Shown here piece after piece: positions 21,171 to 30,931 of a stretch of DNA of 64,000 nt. A model generated the notes under the pieces. It did not search any database and was not told the DNA's origin. It saw only the letters and a list, made by a program, of their open reading frames with translations. A program made the position numbers and the translations under genes. The DNA comes from an uncultured Flavobacteriaceae bacterium (GTDB lineage: Bacteria; Bacteroidota; Bacteroidia; Flavobacteriales; Flavobacteriaceae). The first letter of the stretch is position 1. The number at the start of each line of letters is the position of its first letter. The stretch is taken from positions 104,905 to 168,904 of the forward strand of contig CANKUU010000005.1 in assembly GCA_947486785.1 (NCBI GenBank). Direction: 5' to 3'.

Positions 21171-21415
21171 GTGCAAAAATATGAAAATCGAAAAATTGAG
21201 TACTACTTCTTATGCGTTATTTGTAATAGATTTTTAACAAAGCGCATAATGGCTTAGTACGGTTAACAATTTATCTTATGTTTTTGGTTACAAACCAACC
21301 AAAAAAGAACTAATGCACTAAACCAAGCACCTTCAAAAAAATAATTATTAAGTGTGACGGTATACAGTGTGCAATTTTTGCGAGCTACTGAGATTTGATG
21401 TATTTGAATTAAATT

Positions 21416-21641
21416 ATGGCGAAAAAACGCATCAATACCACTCGAAAATCATTTTCAGGATCTTATAAGACACGAAGCAAACTCTGAAAAATAGGGCTCA
21501 GTTCGTTCTGCTTTACCTATGTTAAAACCTAAATAAAAGGAAAGAGAACTATTTAAAGTTATCGAAGGTGGAGCACTTATTCAATTTATTAAAAACTATA
21601 ACGCAAAACAAAATCTGAAAGAATTGCATCGTAAGCCCTAT
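21416..21641 (+). pseudogene. Decayed ParD-type antitoxin
   Basis: Starting at the ATG at 21416, removal of one A from the A-run at 21422-21427 gives MAKNASIPLENHFQDLIRHE. This matches the ParD ribbon-helix-helix start (M-K-N-S-I-L-HF). In the same frame, after a stop at 21492, come GS-VRSALPMLK, then a stop at 21534, KERELFKVIEGGALI and KNYNAKQNLKELHRK. These fit the typical ParD segments VVRSALRLLE, IEEGE and LKELH in order. The frameshift, two stops and a small deletion mean the gene is dead. It sits just before a matching toxin relic. Confidence 0.65.
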
Positions 21642-21652
21642 TGGATAAAAAC

Positions 21653-21896
21653 AAATATCGTACAAATCTGTAAGGGATTGAGGATTAAAGTGAATTTGGA
21701 TTTACACTCTTAATTGATGGCATAAAGAATAAGATGACAGCTATTACAACTCGATAGTAACGGAAATTCAGTAGCGTAAAATCGAAAGAATTATAACGTA
21801 ATTAAAACAAAATTTCATTTGATACTTTATACCAAAGCGAAAAATAATATGTTGGAAATAGTTAGAGTTTTGCACCAACGAATCGACATTAAATAA
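21653..21896 (+). pseudogene. Decayed ParE/RelE-type toxin
   Basis: The C-terminal 38 codons (21783-21896) read RKNYNVIKTKFHLILYT, then NMLEIVRVLHQRIDIK and a stop. This is the classic ParE C-terminus (R-Y-V-K-HLI-Y-IEI-R-LHQR-DI). Upstream, the same frame has stops at 21735 and 21777. A plausible N-terminus (KYR-NL, then ED, SEFGF) lies in another frame from 21653 with stops at 21671 and 21686. At least one frameshift and four stops show inactivation. The order antitoxin-toxin on one strand is that of parDE operons. Confidence 0.65.
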
Positions 21897-22200
21897 CAAC
21901 TGAAATAAAAAACTACACACAACCATAGCAACCCTTATACAAAGCCTTAATTAATAAGAAAACGGATTATAATAAGCCACACAATGAGATTTTTTTATAT
22001 TGAATTAGATACATTTAAGAGGATAGGCATTGCAGAGCGGGGCATCACATTTATAGCCTGTTTAAAAACTATGGTATTTATCTTGCGAATGCCTATGAAC
22101 TGAGTGAGTGTTACAAATACTGGCTCTACAGTGCTTTGCCCCCTACCCTAATATGCGTGTTAATTTTATTACCTTAGATTTCAATTTTATAGCACTTACA

Positions 22201-22743
22201 ATGAGCTCATTTTTTAAAGAAATAAAACAACAATTGCATTTTGGAGTTCATAAACGCGGGCATTCTTTTAGATTTGGGGTGTTAGCGACCGTTGGATTAA
22301 ATAATTCACCTGAAATAAGAACCATAGTCTTACGCGACGTTTCTGAACCACTAAAATTAACTTTTTTTACGGATCAACGCTCTAATAAGATTGCACAAAT
22401 TAGAGCAAACAATCGGGTGAGCTTACTGTTTTATAATCCAGATAAGATGCTACAAGTTAAAGTTGAAGGTAAAGCGACAGTCATAACTAATGAGGAAAAG
22501 CTTAAAAATTATTGGAATGATATTCCTTCAAAAGCAAAAAAGGACTATACCACCGAAAGAGCACCAGGAAGCACTATTACTGCTGTTGATGAAGTCTCTT
22601 ATTTAGATCAAGGAAATTACTTTTGCTGTGTAGAAATCACTCCTAACAAGATAGAATATCTGCAATTAAAACGATCAAATCACCTGCGAGTTCAATTTTT
22701 GAAAATAAAAGGAGACTGGAAGGAAAAATTTTTAGTTCCATAA
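22201..22743 (+). CDS. Pyridoxamine 5'-phosphate oxidase-family FMN-binding protein
   Basis: 180 residues from the ATG at 22201. An upstream extension of the frame to 22108 has no resemblance to the family and lacks an ATG, so it is not used. The split-barrel pattern includes EIRTIVLRDV, LTFFTDQRSNKI and VSLLFYNPDKMLQVKVEG, typical of FMN-binding members of the PPOX superfamily. Pyridoxal phosphate synthesis itself is not established; many relatives are oxidoreductases of unknown substrate. Isolated gene between a decayed toxin-antitoxin locus and a long non-coding stretch. Confidence 0.8.
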   Translation: MSSFFKEIKQQLHFGVHKRGHSFRFGVLATVGLNNSPEIRTIVLRDVSEPLKLTFFTDQRSNKIAQIRANNRVSLLFYNPDKMLQVKVEGKATVITNEEKLKNYWNDIPSKAKKDYTTERAPGSTITAVDEVSYLDQGNYFCCVEITPNKIEYLQLKRSNHLRVQFLKIKGDWKEKFLVP

Positions 22744-23500
22744 AAGAAAAAGACACCCTTCATTTTATCGTAATGTATGATGTTATTTTAGTTATGCGTA
22801 GTTCTTAATAAGATATTTATGCAGATAAACGCATGCAATCTTGGGCTATTGAACAGCTGCTCATAATCATCATATACAAAAACATGAATCCTATCTACAT
22901 TAACAAATGAATTTTATTGGTGTCAGATAAAGCTTAACACGTTTTAGCGCTAATGATTGCCCATTTATTAAATACAAAACAACCCATTGTAGAATACATA
23001 TTCTATTCTTAAGGTTTTCTATGCGGTGGTTCTTAGCACCTAAATTACCTGAGTTGACTTAACATCTTGCAAGAGAACTTATAAAAACCTTTTTGATAGT
23101 ACTGGTTTTATCCAACAAAACAGTTATTTACATTAAAACTTTTGCTAATATTTTCGCTAAATAAATGAAAATCTATTTCAATTTATCTATGAGTACCTTA
23201 CTAAATAATTTGCGCAAAGCAGCACTATATTAGATAGTTTAATAAAGGAAAATGACGAAAATAGGCTCATTATTTATGCAAAACTAAACACCTAAGCGTC
23301 GCCTTTTCTATTGCAACAAAAAATTAAGATTACATTAAAAAAGGGCTAAATATTATACGCTAAAGCGCACATATTGCAAACGACAAGTCTGCTTTTACGT
23401 TAAAGCCACATTGCTATTCTATTAAGACCTAATACCATAAAAAAATTACCGCTTAAAATAGCTAGGAGTGATTTTATTTTCTTTAAATAAGTTTACCAAG
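22744..23500. other. Long intergenic, no intact gene
   Basis: About 760 bp of AT-rich DNA between convergent genes. One plus-strand frame around 23238-23402 stays open longer than expected by chance, with two stops, and reads NRLIIYAKLN and QQKIKITLKKG. It could be a relic, but I cannot name a family. No repeats or terminator were recognised. Confidence 0.4.
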
Positions 23501-25102
23501 CTACAATTTAAGCACATAAAATTCAGCTGATAACGGGTGCAAATTCTGAAATAGAAAGGGTATTAAAGTATCACCGTAATCCAAGTAAAGTTCAGAAAAA
23601 TTTAATGTTCGCTCTTGCAAAGACTTTAAAGGAAATAGCTCATTTTGAATAGCTGTCATTCGAACGACATGATCTTTTAGTTTCCTTTTTTGCGCTTTTA
23701 ATAAACGTTTTTCAAGATTTGCAAGTCCTTTCAATTGCTTTACTTCCTGAGCTTTAACTGCACCCATAAAAGAAGCATCGGTCTTTTTAGCTATCTCGTA
23801 CATTTCTTTAAAATGAGATGCTATTATATTTTTTTGTGGTTCAAAATTAATATCAATATTAGAAATATTTCGTATTTTTTTATTTATGAAACTATGCTGA
23901 TCTAAAAAAAGATCGGCGGTTGCTATTTCCATTTTTTGAAGCTTTGCATATTGTTTGTCCGTTACTAAAAGAGCAGAATTACGCAGCAACAAGATAGGAA
24001 AAGGTACCTGCATAGACCCAAACATGGCTTTCAATTCTAACCAATACGCAATTTCACCACCACCACCAATATAACAAAGATTTGGCAGTACGACCTCTTG
24101 ATAAAGCGGACGAGCAATAACATTAGGTGAGAATCGCTCTGGGTGCTCGTCGATTTCTTTTTCGAGTTCAAATTTACTCCAAGATATTTGTGTGTCAATT
24201 ACAGCATATTGGTCTCCCTTCAAAACAATACGCTTACGTAATCCATCCTTCAAATAAAAATAATTGATCTCTCGTGGATTTACCTGAATTACGTACTTAT
24301 CAGATACATCTTTCAAATTTGCAACTGATTTTGAAACGCTTTTAAAAGAAATTTGATCAAATATATCTTTCTTTACATATGGTATTAATAATTGCTTCAA
24401 TTGCACATCATCACCATCAATTATTACCAAACCTTTTTCACCAAAAAGCTCATTAGCTAAAAACCGAGTGGCGGCTGTAAGGGTATCATGCTCTAAATAA
24501 GCCTGTGTAAATAATCGCTTTAATTTTACAGCATTATTACCAGCACCTAATTCGTTTGCAAAGCTTTGAAAAACCTCTTGTAAGCCATCAGTTTTAAGTG
24601 CTCCTACTGCACCAGCGGCTTCTCTATTCCAACTAATTTTTTTTCCTTTGAAATTAAAGTAATTGATTTCTTCAAAATCATGATCTTCAGTTGCCATCCA
24701 ATAAACGGGTACAAAATTGTACTTTGGATATTCCTTTTTTAGTGTAACCGTTAAATTAATAGTAGAAATAATTTTATACAAAAAATATAAAGGACCGGTA
24801 AAAAGATTAAGCTGATGGCCCGTAACAATGGTAAAAGTTATAGGCTCTTTAAGCTGTTTGATATGCTCCTTGGTTTTTTCTGAACTTTGGGTATCTCGGT
24901 ATTGGTTTTGTAAGGCATTGTACAAAACCTCACGACGGTAATCAGGAAAACTATTTGCTTTTTCCTCAATTTGATTTTCAAAATTCTGAAGCTTAGGAAA
25001 ACGATTATAGAAATTTTTTAAACCTTCTTTTTGGTCTAAATAATCGCAAATCAAGTTTGAAAAATAACCAGTCTTTTTAAAGGGTAAACAATCAATATTC
25101 AT
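23501..25102 (-). CDS. bshC: Bacillithiol biosynthesis cysteine-adding enzyme BshC
   Basis: 533 residues, the full family length. BshC is the proposed ligase that adds cysteine to glucosaminyl-malate in the last step of bacillithiol synthesis. Recognisable segments are TIVTGHQLNLFTGPLYFLYKI (shortened: TGHQLNLFTGPLYFLYKI, ~93-110), VPVYWMATEDHDFEEIN, and LPNLCYIGGGGEIAYWLEL. A long coiled-coil with many Lys/Leu occupies ~425-480. It is monocistronic. bshA and bshB are not in the window, as is usual in this group. Confidence 0.95.
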   Translation of the reverse strand: MNIDCLPFKKTGYFSNLICDYLDQKEGLKNFYNRFPKLQNFENQIEEKANSFPDYRREVLYNALQNQYRDTQSSEKTKEHIKQLKEPITFTIVTGHQLNLFTGPLYFLYKIISTINLTVTLKKEYPKYNFVPVYWMATEDHDFEEINYFNFKGKKISWNREAAGAVGALKTDGLQEVFQSFANELGAGNNAVKLKRLFTQAYLEHDTLTAATRFLANELFGEKGLVIIDGDDVQLKQLLIPYVKKDIFDQISFKSVSKSVANLKDVSDKYVIQVNPREINYFYLKDGLRKRIVLKGDQYAVIDTQISWSKFELEKEIDEHPERFSPNVIARPLYQEVVLPNLCYIGGGGEIAYWLELKAMFGSMQVPFPILLLRNSALLVTDKQYAKLQKMEIATADLFLDQHSFINKKIRNISNIDINFEPQKNIIASHFKEMYEIAKKTDASFMGAVKAQEVKQLKGLANLEKRLLKAQKRKLKDHVVRMTAIQNELFPLKSLQERTLNFSELYLDYGDTLIPFLFQNLHPLSAEFYVLKL

Positions 25103-25273
25103 ATATGGGGTAAAAATACTTATAAATATAAAATCTAATCGGTTTTATGATTGCTAAAATTACGTTAATTACAATTACCATAAAGCCATAAACTTTGCTA
25201 TTTGCAAGATTAAGTTGGCACTAATAAACATTAATTCATATATTTCATTTCTTTGAAATAAAATATACCCTTT

Positions 25274-27733
25274 ATGAAAAAAATCTTGTTTGTTGTTCTC
25301 TTTTTATCTTTCAGTTTTTCCTTTGCTCAAGAACTAAAATCACCCTCTGAATTTTTGGGATATGAACTTGGAACCCAATTTACAAGGCATCACGAAGTGG
25401 TTGATTACTTTAAATATGTAGCCTCGGCGGCTTCAGATAGAGTTCAACTAAAGGAATATGGTAAAACCAATGAGCGTAGACCCTTAATTTTGGCCTATAT
25501 ATCATCTGCAGACAACATAAAAAACATTGAATATATACGAGAAGAACATTTAAAAAATACCCGAGGACAAGGTGCGCCAACAAAAGCAATTGTTTGGTTA
25601 AGTTATAATGTGCACGGCAACGAAAGTGTAAGTACAGAAGCTTCCATGCAAACCCTCTATGATTTATTAACCAGCAAATCTGATTATCTTGAAAATACTG
25701 TGGTTTTAATTGATCCGTGTATAAACCCTGATGGTCGTGATCGCTACGTTAATTGGTACAATGAAAATAAAAACACTCCAAACAATGTAGATCCCAATAG
25801 TAAAGAACACCACGAGGGTTGGCTAAATGGAAGACCTAATCATTATATGTTTGATCTGAATAGAGACTGGGCTTGGTTAACACAGATTGAAAGTCGCCAA
25901 CGTTTAAAATATTTTAACAAATGGCTACCTCATGTACATGTTGATTTTCATGAACAAGGAGTTGACAACCCTTACTATTTTGCTCCTGCAGCAGAGCCTT
26001 TTCATGAGGTAATTACAGATTTTCAAAGAGATTTTCAAACAACAATTGGTAAGAATCACGCTAAATATTTTGATGAAAATGGATGGTTTTACTTCACAAA
26101 AGAGGTATTTGATTTGCTCTATCCAAGTTACGGAGACACGTACCCCACCTATAATGGCGGTATTGGAATGACTTATGAACAAGGTGGTAGTGGACGTGCT
26201 GGCTTAGGCATAACTACTAGAATTGGAGATACACTTACTCTAAAAGACAGAATTTCTCATCATCATACTACAGGATTATCAACAATAGAAGTAGCCTCTA
26301 AACATGCACAGAAACTTAATAATGAGTTTAAGAAATTTTATACTAAAACTAAATTTAAGTATAAGAGCTATGTAATGAATGGCAATAAAGATAATGTAGA
26401 AGCGCTAACTAATTTGTTAAAACAGCACAGCATAGAATACCAATGGGCAAAGGACGGTAGAGTTAAAGGCTATTCTTATTCTGCAGGAAAAACGCAAAGC
26501 CTTTCTGTAAATAACAAAAGTTTAGTGGTGCATACCGATCAACCTAAGGGCACCTTAGTAAAGGTATTATTTGAACCTAAAGCCAAACTAAGCGATTCTC
26601 TTACCTATGACATCACAGCATGGTCTTTACCCTATGCGTACGGTCTTAATGCAGTTGCTTCTGAATCAAAAGTTAGTACTAAAACAGTAAAAAAAGAAAG
26701 TAATTCTAGTTTAAACATGAGTTTTAATGAAGACTCGTATGGCTATATTAGCCGCTGGAATAGCTTAAAAGACGCACGATTTCTTGCCGATCTTTTAAAA
26801 GCTAAAATTCGCGTTCGTTATGCAACAAAACCTTTTAAAATAGATAATATAACGTATGAACGAGGAAGTCTTATTATAACCAGATCAGACAATAAAAATC
26901 TTAAAAATTTTACTTCTACTTTAAAAAATTTATCACAGAAGCATAACCTTACATTAACAGCTGTTGCGTCGGGTTTTGTTGAAGGAGGTAAAGATTTTGG
27001 ATCAAGTTCTGTTCAAATGATAAAAAAAGCTAAGGTGGCTGTACTTTCCGGAGAACCAACAGCAACATTGCGTTTCGGCGAAATATGGCACTTTTTTGAA
27101 CAGCAATTAAACTACCCCCTAACGGTAATAGATTCAGATTATATAAACCAAGTTGATTTTTCTAAGTATGATATTTTAATTTTACCAAGCGGTTGGGGTT
27201 ACAAATCTTTTATGAATTTAGATCGTTTAAAAAAACTTAAAGAATGGGTGCGTAATGGCGGTAAACTAATCGCTATGGGTAAAGCCATAGAAGCATTTTC
27301 ACAAAAAGAAGGTTTTTCAATTAAAACAAAAAAAATACCACAAGATAGCACCTTAAATATAGAGCCCTTTGATTGGTCTGAACGTCAACGCATTAAAGAT
27401 GCAATCACCGGAGCAATATTTAAAACCAAAGTAGACAACACACACCCCTTAGCGTACGGATATACTAAAAATTATTTCACGCTTAAGCTAGGAGCAGATG
27501 CTTACGATTATCTTAAAGCTGGCAATGTAGTTTATCTTGATGAGAATCAAAACAAACCCGTATCAGGCTTTGCAGGAAATGAGGCCCAGAAAAAAATCGC
27601 AAAAACACTGATTTTTGGGGTTGAAAGTTATGGTAGTGGTAGCGTTATTTATATGGTAGATAATCCATTATTTAGGGGTTTTTGGGAAAACGGTAAGCTA
27701 TTTTTTGCAAATGCACTTTTTATGGTAGATTAA
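25274..27733 (+). CDS. Secreted M14-family zinc carboxypeptidase with C-terminal amidotransferase-like domain
   Basis: 819 residues with a signal peptide (1-19, ending SFA). The M14 domain occupies ~30-350. Likely zinc ligands are H114 and E117 (NVHGNES) and H226 (VDFHEQG), with NPDGRDR (151-157) supplying a substrate-binding Arg. The C-terminal part (~590-815) contains VAVLSGEPTATLRFGEIWHF and ILILPSGWGY, which looks like a class I amidotransferase-like fold seen in related Bacteroidetes peptidases. Exported peptide or protein degradation is the likely role. Monocistronic; no transporter adjacent. Confidence 0.9.
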   Translation: MKKILFVVLFLSFSFSFAQELKSPSEFLGYELGTQFTRHHEVVDYFKYVASAASDRVQLKEYGKTNERRPLILAYISSADNIKNIEYIREEHLKNTRGQGAPTKAIVWLSYNVHGNESVSTEASMQTLYDLLTSKSDYLENTVVLIDPCINPDGRDRYVNWYNENKNTPNNVDPNSKEHHEGWLNGRPNHYMFDLNRDWAWLTQIESRQRLKYFNKWLPHVHVDFHEQGVDNPYYFAPAAEPFHEVITDFQRDFQTTIGKNHAKYFDENGWFYFTKEVFDLLYPSYGDTYPTYNGGIGMTYEQGGSGRAGLGITTRIGDTLTLKDRISHHHTTGLSTIEVASKHAQKLNNEFKKFYTKTKFKYKSYVMNGNKDNVEALTNLLKQHSIEYQWAKDGRVKGYSYSAGKTQSLSVNNKSLVVHTDQPKGTLVKVLFEPKAKLSDSLTYDITAWSLPYAYGLNAVASESKVSTKTVKKESNSSLNMSFNEDSYGYISRWNSLKDARFLADLLKAKIRVRYATKPFKIDNITYERGSLIITRSDNKNLKNFTSTLKNLSQKHNLTLTAVASGFVEGGKDFGSSSVQMIKKAKVAVLSGEPTATLRFGEIWHFFEQQLNYPLTVIDSDYINQVDFSKYDILILPSGWGYKSFMNLDRLKKLKEWVRNGGKLIAMGKAIEAFSQKEGFSIKTKKIPQDSTLNIEPFDWSERQRIKDAITGAIFKTKVDNTHPLAYGYTKNYFTLKLGADAYDYLKAGNVVYLDENQNKPVSGFAGNEAQKKIAKTLIFGVESYGSGSVIYMVDNPLFRGFWENGKLFFANALFMVD

Positions 27734-28004
27734 CCCCACTTTGTTAGAAAATTTTAAAAAGTGAACATTCTAATAAAAAATAAGCATTTATATACCTCTT
27801 GCAGCTTTATATCTATCCATTCAAAAATATATGGTTTAGAAAAGTAAAGGCTCATACTTAAAAATTAAATAACGAAACTAAAAAAAGGTAGAACGAAGCA
27901 CTTTTGGCAACTAACCGTAGAAATTATTTTTTGCATTAAATTTCAACTAAGAATGTGTTGCCTTAAACTTTGCCTCATTTGAAAATGCAAACTTAGATTG
28001 AAGC

Positions 28005-29309
28005 TTAAACTATTGGTTCTGCATACAAATCAAAATCTGCAGCTTCAATAATTTTTAAGTTCACAAATTCACCCTGCTTCAAATAAAATTTAGAAGCATC
28101 TACAAGTACCTCGTTGTCAACATCAGGAGAGTCAAATTCGGTTCTTCCGACAAAATAATCTCCTTCTTTTCTATCTATAATACATCTGAAAGATTGGCCT
28201 ATTTTCTGCTGGTTTAATTCCCATGAGATTTGAGATTGCAACTCCATAATCTGGTTAGCACGGTCTTGTTTTATTTCTTGAGGAACATCATCCTCTAAAG
28301 AATACGCATGTGTATTTTCTTCATGACTGTAGGTAAAGCAGCCTAAACGCTCAAAACGCATGTCTTCTACCCATTTTTTTAGGGTCTGAAAATCTGCTTC
28401 AGTTTCTCCGGGATAGCCAACTATTAATGTTGTACGAATAGTCATTTCTGGCACCAATGCCCTAAAATTCTTTAACAACTCGGTTGTTTTAGCCTGTGTT
28501 GTTCCCCTTCGCATACTTTTTAAGATAGCATCAGATATATGCTGCAAAGGAATATCAATATAATTACAAACCTTTGGCTCGCGTTTCATTACCTCCAACA
28601 CATCCAAAGGAAAACCAGTTGGAAATGCGTAATGTAATCGAATCCATTCAATTCCTTCTACTTTTACTAGTGCCTCTAACAAGACGGCAAGGTTTCTTTT
28701 CTTGTATAAATCTAAACCGTAATAAGTTAAGTCTTGCGCAATTAAAATTAATTCCTTTACTCCTTTTGAAGCTAGTTTTTCTGCTTCTGTCACCAAATCT
28801 TCAATTTTCTTACTTCGGTGTTTCCCTCGCATTATTGGTATGGCACAAAATGAGCAAGGGCGATCGCAACCCTCTGCAATTTTTAAATAGGCATAATTTT
28901 TTGGGGTTGTAGTTAAGCGTTCTCCAATAAGCTCGTGCTTATAGTCTGCACCAAGTGCTTTTAATAAACTAGGCAACTCACTTGTGCCAAAATATGCATC
29001 AACATTCGGAATCTCTTTTTGCAAATCTGGCTTATATCGTTCGCTTAAACAACCTGTTACAAAAACCTTATCTACCTTCCCCGCTTCCTTTTTTTGAACG
29101 TAATCTAAAATGGTATTAACACTTTCTTCTTTTGCATTTGCAATAAAACCGCAAGTATTAATAACTACAATATTACCCTCTTCTTCATGTACAACATCTT
29201 TATTACTAGCATTCAGTTGCCCCATAAGCACCTCAGAATCATAAACGTTCTTGGAGCAGCCTAGGGTAACCACATTAATTGTATTTTTTTTTAGTGTTTT
29301 CGTGCGCAT
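28005..29309 (-). CDS. rimO: Ribosomal protein S12 methylthiotransferase RimO
   Basis: 434 residues. RimO is a radical SAM enzyme that methylthiolates Asp88 of ribosomal protein S12. The N-terminal cluster cysteines are C18, C53 and C87. The radical SAM motif is C148-x3-C152-x2-C155 (GCDRPCSFC). A TRAM domain fills the C-terminus (~370-430). The RimO-type pattern distinguishes it from MiaB and MtaB. It lies in the ftsY/ribosomal neighbourhood often seen in Flavobacteriia, though separated from ftsY by a hydrolase gene. Confidence 0.96.
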   Translation of the reverse strand: MRTKTLKKNTINVVTLGCSKNVYDSEVLMGQLNASNKDVVHEEEGNIVVINTCGFIANAKEESVNTILDYVQKKEAGKVDKVFVTGCLSERYKPDLQKEIPNVDAYFGTSELPSLLKALGADYKHELIGERLTTTPKNYAYLKIAEGCDRPCSFCAIPIMRGKHRSKKIEDLVTEAEKLASKGVKELILIAQDLTYYGLDLYKKRNLAVLLEALVKVEGIEWIRLHYAFPTGFPLDVLEVMKREPKVCNYIDIPLQHISDAILKSMRRGTTQAKTTELLKNFRALVPEMTIRTTLIVGYPGETEADFQTLKKWVEDMRFERLGCFTYSHEENTHAYSLEDDVPQEIKQDRANQIMELQSQISWELNQQKIGQSFRCIIDRKEGDYFVGRTEFDSPDVDNEVLVDASKFYLKQGEFVNLKIIEAADFDLYAEPIV

Positions 29310-29403
29310 AATATTCTTCTGGTTTGCAAAAATACAACATGCAACAGCAATGACACATTTTAAGTGCTACTTATTACATTTTGTCTTAAGTTAAATTTTA
29401 AAC

Positions 29404-30408
29404 CTATGACTTAACTTTAAGTTGCAATACCTCCTCTAGGAAAAGAATCGTTTCTTTTGTTACCGATTCGATATCTTTAGAAGTAATATAGGAAGTAATG
29501 ACATGGTTTTTCGCTTCTGGAAAAGCAACTTTTCTTTTTTTATCCGCAGGTACTCCAAGCTGGTCATACATTTCTAGCAAAGCTTCTATAGATACAACTT
29601 CATCCTTTTCTTTCTCATTTTTATAATAATAGCCTACAAAAGTGGGTTGTTTTACTTTCGCAAAAGTTTTTGGCTGCATGGTTTCATCCATTAAAGATTG
29701 TAATTCACCTAAGGCTTCAACTTTGTACTTGGTACTCCAATAGCTTTTCTTAAGAGAATCTGCTTCATATTGATAGTACTCATCGCCTGTTATAGCTTCA
29801 GCAATTTGAACACCCCAGGGCCCTGACAATAATTTAGCAGAAGGGTCGTGTAATTCAATATTTGGTGAATAAAGCAATAATGCGGCAATATCTTTTTGAG
29901 TTGCAGCAAGATATAAAGCCAAAGTACCACCAGTAGAAGTACCCATTATAATCACCTTCTCACCCAGTTGCTTTGCAACCGCAAAGGCTTCTAAAGCAGA
30001 GTTTAATAATTCGGTAGCTGTTATACCGAGTAAAGCTTCTTCTTCGACTAAACCATGACCTGCCAATCGTGGTAAATAAACATTGGCGCCATATTTTTTT
30101 CCTAAGGTTACGTGCAAAGGGGCTCCTTCTTCACTACTTGCCGACCAGCCATGCAAATATAAAATAGAATATTTAGTCTTTTTAGGAATAGAATCAAACC
30201 AAACAATTTTTGCAGCATTATTGGTTTTAATTTTTGTATTTGAAGCTTCTTTCTGGTCAATTGCTTTCTGCAGCTCAATTAAATTACTAGCTACTACAGG
30301 TAGTTTTTGCGATACTCTTGGGGGTTCAACTTGGGGCCCTAAAAAATACGCTAAAACAAACAGCAAAACTATACCAGCAATCTTTAACATCAACCTTAAA
30401 AAATTCAT
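29404..30408 (-). CDS. Membrane-anchored alpha/beta hydrolase
   Basis: 334 residues. A hydrophobic N-terminal segment (~5-24) without an obvious cleavage site suggests a membrane anchor. The hydrolase core starts near 78 with YSILYLHGWSASSEEGAP (oxyanion-hole HG). The nucleophile is S158 in GTSTG (156-160), and H307 (KNHVIT) is the likely catalytic histidine. The YSPNIELHDP stretch and LAGHG are typical of esterase/lipase-like members. Substrate unknown. Same strand as ftsY but separated by 520 bp. Confidence 0.85.
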   Translation of the reverse strand: MNFLRLMLKIAGIVLLFVLAYFLGPQVEPPRVSQKLPVVASNLIELQKAIDQKEASNTKIKTNNAAKIVWFDSIPKKTKYSILYLHGWSASSEEGAPLHVTLGKKYGANVYLPRLAGHGLVEEEALLGITATELLNSALEAFAVAKQLGEKVIIMGTSTGGTLALYLAATQKDIAALLLYSPNIELHDPSAKLLSGPWGVQIAEAITGDEYYQYEADSLKKSYWSTKYKVEALGELQSLMDETMQPKTFAKVKQPTFVGYYYKNEKEKDEVVSIEALLEMYDQLGVPADKKRKVAFPEAKNHVITSYITSKDIESVTKETILFLEEVLQLKVKS

Positions 30409-30931
30409 TTCGTATGTAGAATTAAAATTAATTTAGTGTGCTAACCATTTCGTTATGAGTTGGTAGGACTTCAAAATAGTATAACATAAAACCATAGTTT
30501 CAACAAATTATGGTTTAATATTAACTTCATTTTCGCCTATATTCTCAAAATAGTAATCCGCCTATAATTCACATGAATTACCGAATCTTTATTTTGCTCT
30601 TGCATCATAAATATTGATTTTTTTTAAGAAACAATTTTCAGATTCTTAATGGCTTAACGCTGCTAATATAATAGTTATCGGCTATTAAAATATAGTTATT
30701 TATAGGTGAGCTAATAAATGTATCCAACAGACAACTGCCCTCCTCTCTTTGGATATCAAAAATTAGACAAAATTAGCACCTTGTATTTAGTTAACTATCC
30801 TTTAGTAGCTTTTCCTACCCAAAACTAATTAGACCTTTAAAAACAGGTTAAAAAAAGTATTTTTATAGCTATTGATCTATTTTTACATTCAAAACCCATT
30901 AACACTTTTATTAGTAGAAGGGTTACTTTTT
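30409..30931. other. Intergenic between ftsY and hydrolase
   Basis: 520 bp of AT-rich DNA, no gene seen. An 8-bp inverted repeat AAACCATA / TATGGTTT (30489-30516, 12-nt loop) lies about 80-110 bp before the hydrolase start on the minus strand and could be an operator, with low confidence. Confidence 0.4.
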
